Source: Methanocorpusculaceae archaeon UBA456
GTDB taxonomy: Archaea; Halobacteriota; Methanomicrobia; Methanomicrobiales; Methanocorpusculaceae
Assembly (NCBI GenBank): GCA_002496395.1
Contig: DAJQ01000035.1
Location: forward strand, 112,415-163,556
Reading direction: 5' to 3'
Length of the DNA: 51,142 nucleotides
Part shown: one piece after another, positions 1-7,258 of the stretch
Numbering within the stretch: the first letter of the stretch is position 1
Layout: every line of letters starts with the position of its first letter
Program-made: the position numbers and the translations under genes
Notes under the pieces: model-generated
Seen by the model: only the letters and a program-made list of their open reading frames with translations
Database searches by the model: none
What the model was told of the DNA's origin: nothing

Positions 1-2
1 CG

Positions 3-104
3 GCGGACCCCACCGGTGCGTACGTCTACGATCTCTTCATCGACGGCGACGGGGCTGAGGAGAGCCACACGTTCTTCGCATCCGACGGCCTCTTAATCCA
101 CAAC
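3..104 (+). other. C-terminal end of an intein within NrdD
   Basis: Codons 21-53 read VYDLFIDGDG, an intein block-F-like start. The segment ends FFASDGLLIHN directly before Cys at 105. The terminal His-Asn followed by a Cys nucleophile (HN|C) is the canonical C-terminal splice junction, and 'hTFFAsDGLLiHN' is a classic block F/G. The NrdD extein (CQDWDLRYF...) begins immediately after. The rest of the intein, including any homing endonuclease, lies outside the window. Archaeal NrdD is a known intein host. Confidence 0.9.
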
Positions 105-1745
105 TGCCAGGATTGGGATCTCCGCTATTTCTTCTATTATGGCTTAATGCCGGATGGAAACGGGACAAAAGCCAGTGTGGCAGGTCCCGCTAAACGCGCC
201 GAGGTGGCAGTCCTCCACGCGGTCAAGGCCCTTGGATCCGCCCAGACAAACTTTGCCGGGGGGCAGGGCTACTATAACTTCCTCACCTTCTTAGCCCCCT
301 ATGTTGAGGGGATGGACAGGGCCGAGATAAAACAGCTGATGCAGATGTTCGTCTATGAGATGACCCAGATGATGGTGGCACGCGGCGGCCAGGTCGTCTT
401 CTCTTCAGTCCAGCTCTCGCCGGGGGTCCCAAAGCTCTGGCGTGACAAGCCGATCGTCTTCAAGGGCAAGGTCTGGAATGGCATGCAGGCTCCGGTCAGA
501 ACCTATGGAGAGTTCGAACGTGAAGTCCGCCTCCTCTTTGCAACCCTGATGGAGGTGATGCTTGAGGGCGATAACTGGGGCAAACCCTTCAACTTCCCAA
601 AACCCGAGATCAGCATCGAACCGGACTTCATGGAGGAAGATGAGGAGTTCAATACACACCACCCGGATATCCCCACCTACCGTGAACTCTACCTGATGAC
701 CTTTGAGCTTGCCTCAAAGTTCGGCACCCCCTATTATGATAACCAGCTCCCTGCATACCGTGGCGCCGGGGAGGGTATCTCCTGTTACCAGTGCTGTGCC
801 TACCAGTTCTCGACAACCGCAGCAAATGACACCTCATTCGAGGACAAACTCATCTTCAAAGACGGCAAGCACTTCTCGATGGGATCATGGCAGGTGATCT
901 CGGTGAACTGTCCCCGGGCAGCATACCGTGCCGATCATGACGACCAGAAACTCTTTGCCGAACTCCGGAAACTGATGGATTCGGCTGTCTCGATCTTTAA
1001 GATCAAACGCCGCTGGATGGAGCTTGTCAGGGCGAACGGACGGATGCCGTTTGCGATGCAGAGGCCAAAAGATCCGGAGACACAGGAGAGGGGAGCTGTT
1101 GCAGTCGATCTGGAAGGGCTCGTCTATACCATTGGCATCGTTGGTGTGAACGAGATGGTCCAGCACCATCTCGGATCCCAGCTCCACGAGACAAAGGAAG
1201 CATTCAGATTCGCCGTCCGGACAATGACCGAGATGGAACAGTATGCCAAGAAACTCTCGGCAAAACACGGGATGACAATTGCGCTTGCACGCACCCCCGC
1301 AGAGACGACCGGGCAGCGGTTTGCCGTTGCCGACCTGCTTGACGAACAGTTCCGCCCTCATGCCCTCAAAATCGTCAAAGGGGATACAAAGAACCTCCTT
1401 GAACGGTCAAAGAAGACACTCGATCTCCCGGTCTACTATACAAACGGCATCCACGTCACCCCCTCAGCAGATATTCCACTGACAAGGCGGATGGAGATAG
1501 AGCATGTCTTCTTCCCGATTGTTGACGGGGGCAATATCTTCCATATCTGGCTTGGAGAGGCCAGACCCGATCCTCGCGGGCTGATGGATATGGCAATGAA
1601 CCTCTGCAGGACTACCCAGATCGGTTACTTTGCCTTCACCCGTGATCTGACGGTATCACTGAAACAGTTCACCGAGTACCACTCTGATAAAACACCCGAG
1701 GCAAGTGGGAGCATCGCGCAGTCAGACCGGCGCGTGCTCATCTGA
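3..1745 (+). CDS. nrdD: Anaerobic (class III) ribonucleoside-triphosphate reductase NrdD, 3' part, with intein C-terminus
   Basis: The frame is open from the window edge, so the 5' part is missing. The first 34 codons are the end of an intein; the extein resumes at the Cys of codon 105-107. The extein matches class III NrdD, which reduces NTPs to dNTPs without oxygen. It carries the paired-cysteine motif YQCCAYQFS, then MGSWQVISVNCPRAAY and GRMPFAMQRPK, and near the end GYFAFTRDLTV. In family members this last block is normally followed by a zinc ribbon and a glycyl-radical RVTGY-type motif. Here the protein diverges right after DLTV, contains no further Cys and no GY motif, and stops about 36 residues later (ending RRVLI). 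Neither other forward frame encodes the missing tail. Activity is therefore uncertain unless a radical domain is supplied elsewhere. The fusion gene follows 47 bases downstream on the same strand. Confidence 0.85.
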   Translation, partial: ADPTGAYVYDLFIDGDGAEESHTFFASDGLLIHNCQDWDLRYFFYYGLMPDGNGTKASVAGPAKRAEVAVLHAVKALGSAQTNFAGGQGYYNFLTFLAPYVEGMDRAEIKQLMQMFVYEMTQMMVARGGQVVFSSVQLSPGVPKLWRDKPIVFKGKVWNGMQAPVRTYGEFEREVRLLFATLMEVMLEGDNWGKPFNFPKPEISIEPDFMEEDEEFNTHHPDIPTYRELYLMTFELASKFGTPYYDNQLPAYRGAGEGISCYQCCAYQFSTTAANDTSFEDKLIFKDGKHFSMGSWQVISVNCPRAAYRADHDDQKLFAELRKLMDSAVSIFKIKRRWMELVRANGRMPFAMQRPKDPETQERGAVAVDLEGLVYTIGIVGVNEMVQHHLGSQLHETKEAFRFAVRTMTEMEQYAKKLSAKHGMTIALARTPAETTGQRFAVADLLDEQFRPHALKIVKGDTKNLLERSKKTLDLPVYYTNGIHVTPSADIPLTRRMEIEHVFFPIVDGGNIFHIWLGEARPDPRGLMDMAMNLCRTTQIGYFAFTRDLTVSLKQFTEYHSDKTPEASGSIAQSDRRVLI

Positions 1746-1792
1746 ACACATCCCACCATATCTTTCATCCCCTCAGAGCACCTATTAAGTGA

Positions 1793-4426
1793 ATGATGCG
1801 AGAGCCGGCTGTCAAAAAGGAACTCTTCTGGTGCGATTCCTGCAATATTCCGCTTATCGGGAGGAGATGCGGGTGCGGGAGAGAGGCACGGGCAATCCCA
1901 TTGCTGGAACCATATGACCTGAGGCCCGCCCTTCGTGCTGATCGCCAGCTCATCCAACAGCTGCTCAACAACCGGTTTGGGGATATACCCCTCCCCGAAA
2001 TCATCCTCCTGAACAAGACCGGCGGGAGGGACAGGTCCGATCTCATCATCATGAATGGCAGCCGCTTCGGGTGGCTTCTCTTCGATCCCATATCCCGGAA
2101 GTTCTCACTGGATATCGCACCTGAAGCACTTCCCTACCTGCTCACCTATGCAACAGCCGGCATCCTGAACCTTGACGAACACCTTGAGGGGGAGAAGAAA
2201 GTCAGGATTGGGGGAAAACGCTTCCCCCTGAAGGAATCAGTTCCTGAAGGCACCGTCATCATCCTCTACAGGAAAAAATATGGAACCGGTGTTGTTCGTG
2301 ATGGCCATATCAGGGTGAAAGAACTGGTGCAGGTTCAACCAGCATCCTTCAAAAACCCCAACTGGAAGAATGTCATCCAGCATAACCAGTACCATCTCAA
2401 ACTCATGGAGCGCGATAGCCTTCGGATCATCAAAAAACATAAAAACGACCGTCCAACCGCGAATATCTCGTTCTCAGGAGGAAAAGATAGTGCCGCCGTC
2501 CTCCACCTTGCCAGAAAAGCCGGTGTGGAATCGGCATTCTTCATCGACACCGGGATTGAGCTCCCCGAGACGATCAGGTACATCGAATCCCAGAAAGTCG
2601 ATATCATCAGAAAAGCCGGGGACTTCTTCGCAGCAGTTGAAAAAGCCGGACCGCCGGGAAAAGATCACCGCTGGTGCTGCAAACTCCTAAAACTCCACCC
2701 ACTCCGGATATATCTCTCGGAGATCGGGGCATCGGTCACCTTCCAGGGGAACCGATGGTACGAGTCATGGAACCGTGCCGACCTTGATGAGACGAGCCAG
2801 AACCCGGCAAACCCGCTCCAGCTAAATGTCTCCCCGATCCGGAACTGGCGGGCATTTGAAGTCTACCTCTACCTCTGGTGGCAGAATGTCCCGATCAATC
2901 CACTCTATGATATGGGGCTTGAGCGGATAGGCTGTTACCTCTGCCCGGCAATGCTCGAGAGCGAATATGAGATGCTGAGATCGCTTCATCCCGATCTTAC
3001 TGACAGGTGGGATGCCTTCCTCAGGAAATGGGCTGAGAAGAACGGTCTCCCCGATGCATACCACCTATGGGGGCTCTGGCGATGGAGGGCACTCCCCCCA
3101 AAGATGCGCGAACTCTGCCGTGAGCATGAGATCCCGGTGAACAAAGACTTCACCCTGAAAGAGGGGGCATCCCGGAAGAGAAGAGAGGAGATTGGAACGA
3201 AAGAGACAGCTGAAGATGAAACTCCGGAGAAGGCGAAAGAGGCATCCTTTGCTGACACAATACGGCGGGACTTTCCGATCATCTGCGACTGCATCTATCT
3301 CGATTCAGCGGCAATCAGCCTCTCGCCTGAACCGGTTGTCAATACCGTTGTTGAGTTTGAACACCGGTATCGATCCAATGTCGGAAGAGGCATACACCGG
3401 TTCACGCAGATCGCCTCACAGCGATACTGGCATGCCCATGAGAAGGTCGCCCGGTTCATCGGCGGAGAAGAGGGAACCACCGTCTTCACAAAGAATACCA
3501 CCGAGTCCATCAATATGGTTGCCCGTGGCCTCGCCTGGAAACCGGGAGATCGGATCATCACCACCATCCTCGAACACCATTCGAATCTCCTGCCCTGGAG
3601 GGCGCTGAAAGCAGAGGGAGTCGAACTCTCGGTCATCGGCATTGGGCCGGACTACACCCTCGATCTTGAAGGTTTTGAGGAGGAGGTCAGAAGAGGAGCG
3701 AGACTTGCTGCGATCACCCATGCCTCAAACGCAATCGGCGTTATCACGCCCATCGATGAGATTGCGAGGATATGCAGGGAAAATGACACCCTCCTCCTCA
3801 TCGATGCCGCACAATCAGTCCCGCATATGCCGGTGAATGTCCGTGATATCGGCTGCGATTTCTGCTGTTTCTCCGGCCACAAGATGCTTGGGCCAACCGG
3901 AACCGGTGTGCTCTGGATGAAAGAGCCGATCATTTTGCCGATGATACTGGGTGGCGGGATGATCGAAGAGGTGCATATGGACGGATATGTCCCGATAGAG
4001 GGATACCAGAAATATGAAGCAGGCACCCCGAACATCTCAGGCGGAATCGGGCTTGGGGTTGCTGTCGACTACCTTCAAAAGATCGGAATGGAGCAGATAC
4101 GTCGCCATGAAGAAGAGCTCACCACCCATCTGATCGAAAGCCTATCGCGGATCGCAGGAGTTGTCGTCCATGCTTCATCCGATCCGGCAGCCAGGATCGG
4201 TGTTGTCTCTTTTTCAATTGACGGGCTTCACCCTCATGAGGTTGCCGAACGCCTTGATGCTGACTTTGACATTCTGGTGCGATCCGGCCATCACTGCTGC
4301 CAGCCGCTGATGGAATCACTTAATCTTCCGAATGGAACGGTCAGGGCAAGCCTGGCACTCTATACCACCATCGATGAAGTTGATCTCCTGGCAGCGGCAG
4401 TCCGGGAGATCACACAGAGTCTTTGA
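1793..4426 (+). CDS. Fusion: zinc-ribbon / PAPS-reductase-like PP-loop protein + cysteine desulfurase
   Basis: 877 aa with two enzymatic halves. Residues about 14-28 form a small zinc ribbon (CDSC, then CGC). An uncharacterised, possibly PUA-like region follows (about 40-200). A PP-loop domain of the PAPS-reductase family has SFSGGKDS near residue 228 and a CYLC pair near 380. After a charged linker (about 460-490) comes a complete class-V aminotransferase fold of the SufS/CsdA type. It has the PLP lysine in SGHKMLGPTG (K697) and the persulfide cysteine in RSGHHCCQP (C835). By family knowledge, the C-terminal half takes sulfur from cysteine as an enzyme persulfide and the N-terminal half adenylates or reduces a substrate; that they channel sulfur is inference. 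The substrate is unknown; tRNA thiolation or sulfur assimilation are possibilities. The stop overlaps the convergent fdhD by 17 bases. Confidence 0.88.
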   Translation: MMREPAVKKELFWCDSCNIPLIGRRCGCGREARAIPLLEPYDLRPALRADRQLIQQLLNNRFGDIPLPEIILLNKTGGRDRSDLIIMNGSRFGWLLFDPISRKFSLDIAPEALPYLLTYATAGILNLDEHLEGEKKVRIGGKRFPLKESVPEGTVIILYRKKYGTGVVRDGHIRVKELVQVQPASFKNPNWKNVIQHNQYHLKLMERDSLRIIKKHKNDRPTANISFSGGKDSAAVLHLARKAGVESAFFIDTGIELPETIRYIESQKVDIIRKAGDFFAAVEKAGPPGKDHRWCCKLLKLHPLRIYLSEIGASVTFQGNRWYESWNRADLDETSQNPANPLQLNVSPIRNWRAFEVYLYLWWQNVPINPLYDMGLERIGCYLCPAMLESEYEMLRSLHPDLTDRWDAFLRKWAEKNGLPDAYHLWGLWRWRALPPKMRELCREHEIPVNKDFTLKEGASRKRREEIGTKETAEDETPEKAKEASFADTIRRDFPIICDCIYLDSAAISLSPEPVVNTVVEFEHRYRSNVGRGIHRFTQIASQRYWHAHEKVARFIGGEEGTTVFTKNTTESINMVARGLAWKPGDRIITTILEHHSNLLPWRALKAEGVELSVIGIGPDYTLDLEGFEEEVRRGARLAAITHASNAIGVITPIDEIARICRENDTLLLIDAAQSVPHMPVNVRDIGCDFCCFSGHKMLGPTGTGVLWMKEPIILPMILGGGMIEEVHMDGYVPIEGYQKYEAGTPNISGGIGLGVAVDYLQKIGMEQIRRHEEELTTHLIESLSRIAGVVVHASSDPAARIGVVSFSIDGLHPHEVAERLDADFDILVRSGHHCCQPLMESLNLPNGTVRASLALYTTIDEVDLLAAAVREITQSL

Positions 4427-5204
4427 TCTTCCCGGGATGTGAGAAGCAGGCGATGCGGCCGCCCTGAAGGCGAGAGATGATGCAGAGGTTGGTCTCCTTT
4501 GCAATCAAAACAGCAAGATCCGTAACCGGGCCGGTTGATACGAAGATCGGTATCCCGGCAAGGAGGCATCTCCGGACTATCTCGGAAGAAATCCTGCCGG
4601 ACATCCCAAGAACTACACCTGAAAAGTCCAGATCGTGCAGAAGACCGTACCCGATCACCCGGTCAAGAGCAGAAGAGCAGACGATATCATGGAATGAGGC
4701 AATGACTCCTCCATTCCGATCGAACAAAATCGCTGATTCCATCTCACCCGGGAGGCATGAGATGATCTCCCGGATGACAGGAAGAGAGATGGGATTGCTG
4801 CCATCCTGAATCCTTGGAAGTGATGTCGTATCAATGTAAGAGGTGCTCCCCCCGCACCCGGCAAGGATGGTCTTCCTCCGGCCGGTGATCTTAAACGGGT
4901 TTGTTGTCAGGACACTGATCCTGTTCTCCTCGATTTTGATTGATTCGATATCATCTTTCGATCTGATGATCTCTTCTGAGAAGAGGTACCCGATTGTATA
5001 CTCCGGAAGACTGCCAGGAGAGAGGATCGTCGTCTCTGCATGACGGCCATTCACAAAGAGGGCAACAACAGTCTCCTGAGATACATCCTCTGTTGATTCC
5101 AGCCGATCTCTCTCATCAAGAAGAAGACAGGGGAGTGAACATGAGTTGGGTTGATGCATACAGATGAACCGTCCATTCGTGGAGCATACGAAGATATGCC
5201 CCAT
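4410..5204 (-). CDS. fdhD: FdhD, sulfur-carrier protein for formate dehydrogenase maturation
   Basis: FdhD passes sulfur from a cysteine desulfurase to the molybdenum/tungsten cofactor of formate dehydrogenase. Recognisable blocks are ALFVNGR..., the GYLFSEEII block near residue 72, AGCGGS near 115-120, NGGVIASFHDIVCSSALDRVIGYGLL, and the C-terminal SGRISSEIV...GIPIFVSTGPVTDLAV. The usual CxxC loop is reduced to a single Cys (C117) followed by Gly-Gly-Ser. The first ATG (5204) has no ribosome-binding site and sits directly after the T8 run ending nusA; an internal Met at 5159 is an alternative start, closer to the usual family N-terminus. Formate use is common in Methanomicrobiales. The gene replaces the rps12-rps7 genes that often follow nusA in archaea. 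Confidence 0.88.
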   Translation of the reverse strand: MGHIFVCSTNGRFICMHQPNSCSLPCLLLDERDRLESTEDVSQETVVALFVNGRHAETTILSPGSLPEYTIGYLFSEEIIRSKDDIESIKIEENRISVLTTNPFKITGRRKTILAGCGGSTSYIDTTSLPRIQDGSNPISLPVIREIISCLPGEMESAILFDRNGGVIASFHDIVCSSALDRVIGYGLLHDLDFSGVVLGMSGRISSEIVRRCLLAGIPIFVSTGPVTDLAVLIAKETNLCIISRLQGGRIACFSHPGKIKDSV

Positions 5205-5206
5205 CT

Positions 5207-5214
5207 AAAAAAAA
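5207..5214 (-). terminator. T8 terminator after nusA
   Basis: On the minus strand the nusA stop codon is followed at once by eight consecutive T residues. Oligo-T runs suffice for archaeal transcription termination. It lies between nusA and the first possible fdhD start, so it may end or attenuate the RNA polymerase operon. Confidence 0.55.
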
Positions 5215-5652
5215 TTATTCCTGAATCAGTTCGACATCAGCGATATCAAACTGTCTCCGGAGAAGCTGTTTGGCTTTTGAGATGTTTTTGCCTTCTTTGC
5301 CGATTGCAAGGCCGCGATCATCCTCACGGACTTCAACCTGTGCAACACGTTCCTCATCCTCGCCTTCAAACTCAATCGAAAGAACCTCAGCAGGGAGGAA
5401 ACAGTTCCTGATGAACTGAACGAGATCGTCAGAGTATTCAACAACCTCAACACGTCTGTCAAGGGCCTCCATTGCCTTCTTAATGGAGGCGCCCTTCTTC
5501 CCGATTGCAAGACCCATCTCGCCGGGGTTGATGATAAAGATGACCCGGTCATGCCTGTCATCGATGACACAGTCGCGTGCACCTGCACCGGTCAGAGTCT
5601 CGAACTGGGAGATCAGACGCATGCAGTCTTCAGTTAAGGTAATTTCCGACAT
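5215..5652 (-). CDS. nusA: Archaeal NusA-like transcription factor (two KH domains)
   Basis: 145 aa, the short archaeal form of NusA, made of two KH RNA-binding domains without the S1 and N-terminal domains of bacterial NusA. GXXG-type KH loops are visible as IGKKGASIKKA near residue 53 and IGKEGKNISKA near 122. It probably acts in transcription elongation or termination. It is the last gene of the RNA polymerase operon, one base after rpl30e, and is followed by a T8 run. Confidence 0.92.
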   Translation of the reverse strand: MSEITLTEDCMRLISQFETLTGAGARDCVIDDRHDRVIFIINPGEMGLAIGKKGASIKKAMEALDRRVEVVEYSDDLVQFIRNCFLPAEVLSIEFEGEDEERVAQVEVREDDRGLAIGKEGKNISKAKQLLRRQFDIADVELIQE

Positions 5653-5653
5653 A

Positions 5654-5944
5654 TCAAGCTCTCTGAATGTTTAAAATGTCGGATTCACCGGCATTAATGA
5701 CGGCAAGTGCGCTCACGATGAAATCCTTTCCGCACTCTTTGCCGAGCTGGCGCCCTGAGCCGTTGTAGTGGTATACAGCGACCTTCTCCTGCGCATTGAC
5801 GATCTTTTTGAAGTCTTCCGGGCAGTTCTTTGCAATAATGACGAGCCTTGCGGTCTCATCCTGAATGCTTGCTTCTGTGCTGTTCCGGCCAAGAATGACC
5901 GTTCCGGTCTTCATTGCCCTACGTAAAGATGTATTGAAATCCAT
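5654..5944 (-). CDS. rpl30e: Ribosomal protein L30e
   Basis: 96 aa. The block MDFNTSLRRAMKTGTVILG and the segment IIAKNCPEDFKK are characteristic of the L30e/L7Ae-like fold of the large ribosomal subunit. It sits between rpoA2 and nusA, its conserved place in euryarchaea. Its start overlaps the rpoA2 stop by one base (TAATG), indicating translational coupling. Confidence 0.93.
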   Translation of the reverse strand: MDFNTSLRRAMKTGTVILGRNSTEASIQDETARLVIIAKNCPEDFKKIVNAQEKVAVYHYNGSGRQLGKECGKDFIVSALAVINAGESDILNIQRA

Positions 5945-7257
5945 TAGTTTTCACCTGTTTTGGTGATTGGTTGCATTGGTTTTACGACCAAACGGACATC
6001 GCCGGTTCCAAGCCGAATTGGCTGGCCGACGATGACATTCTCTGTCACACCGCAGAGTTCATCATGCTCATGAGCAATTGATGCATCAAGGAGGTGATTT
6101 ACTGTCACCTCGAATGCTGCACGTGACAGGACACTTTCTTTCTCTCCAGCAATACCATGACGACCGATCTGTTTGACCTCGCCATCCATGCACATCATAT
6201 CTGCAACGAGCATGATATGACGGACATCAACACCGATACCCTGTTCACGAAGCGTGCTGTTTGCCTCATGGATGATAGCATCCCGGGCAGCCTCGATCCC
6301 AAGGACATGGGATATCTCGCTGATATTATTCGTTCGGGTACGGGTGGTGTCCACACCCTCCACCTCGAATACGTCTTTAAGATTAGATCCTTCAGTATAT
6401 AGGATATACTCTCCAGACTCTTTTCTGACGACGACACGCTGGATATCATCGATACCCTGAACAATGACATTTCTGACATGTTCCTGGAGCTGGAAGAGAT
6501 TCTGGTAGCTATCCTGGTCTTTTGGGAGGAATCTGAGGGTTCCCGCCTGTTCATCCACCTCAGACTCGAAGTCGCGGTAATGACGGCGTTCACGAATCTT
6601 CGCCGGAGCGCGCTCAAGAATATCCGAAACCTTGATCCTGCGCTTATCACATACCGCCTTGTTTAAGGTGACAACAACAGCCATACTCTCCATATCTGTT
6701 GTAATATCACCAAATTCATGGAGCGGCGATGCCTCAATATCCCAGGAGACCTCACGGGCACGGTCACGGTTATCGCGGTATTCGTCCTCTAAGTAAATGG
6801 TCATTGCAGGTGTTGAGGGTTCACGCCTGGCATCCATAATCTCAATGAGACGCGGCAGACCAAGGGTGACGTTAATCTCAGCGACACCCGCATAGTGGAA
6901 GGTACGCATCGTCATCTGTGTACCCGGCTCACCGATCGATTGTGCCGCGATTATACCGACCGCCTCACAGGGCTCGATCCTGGTTGACAGGTATTCATTC
7001 ACGACCCGGTTGAGGATCTCATCGAACTGCTCATCAGTCACCGGCGATTCCTTCTCTTCCTTCTTCAGAAGGAGGGTGATCAGCTGATCGTGTGTCTTAA
7101 CCGGGAGATTTGCATCATTGATTCTGAGGATTCGACTGATGATACGCTCAAATGCCTCTTCCTCAACTTCGTGCTTCCCGAGCCAGTCGGTGATCAGCTT
7201 GTGAATCGTCTCCGGGAGGGTATGTGAGTCGATCCTGTCAACATACTGTTTGTTCAT
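5944..7257 (-). CDS. rpoA2: DNA-directed RNA polymerase subunit A''
   Basis: 437 aa, the C-terminal portion of the beta'-like largest subunit, split in archaea. Strong blocks include EAVGIIAAQSIGEPGTQMT, then MRTFHYAGVAEINVTLGLPR (bridge and trigger-helix region), and near the end RHGIAGEKESVLSRAAFEVT. No intein is present. The gene follows rpoA1 after one base, with both parts on the same transcript as in other euryarchaea. Confidence 0.97.
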   Translation of the reverse strand: MNKQYVDRIDSHTLPETIHKLITDWLGKHEVEEEAFERIISRILRINDANLPVKTHDQLITLLLKKEEKESPVTDEQFDEILNRVVNEYLSTRIEPCEAVGIIAAQSIGEPGTQMTMRTFHYAGVAEINVTLGLPRLIEIMDARREPSTPAMTIYLEDEYRDNRDRAREVSWDIEASPLHEFGDITTDMESMAVVVTLNKAVCDKRRIKVSDILERAPAKIRERRHYRDFESEVDEQAGTLRFLPKDQDSYQNLFQLQEHVRNVIVQGIDDIQRVVVRKESGEYILYTEGSNLKDVFEVEGVDTTRTRTNNISEISHVLGIEAARDAIIHEANSTLREQGIGVDVRHIMLVADMMCMDGEVKQIGRHGIAGEKESVLSRAAFEVTVNHLLDASIAHEHDELCGVTENVIVGQPIRLGTGDVRLVVKPMQPITKTGEN

Positions 7258-7258
7258 T

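Noticed and set aside
405..1361. Long antisense and alternate-frame ORFs over nrdD
   Set aside because: They overlap a strongly conserved coding frame, show no family motifs and have compositions typical of shadow frames.
1640..1800. Frameshift hiding the NrdD glycyl-radical tail
   Set aside because: The two other forward frames give stops and no Cys-rich or RVTGY-like sequence, so a simple frameshift does not restore the tail.
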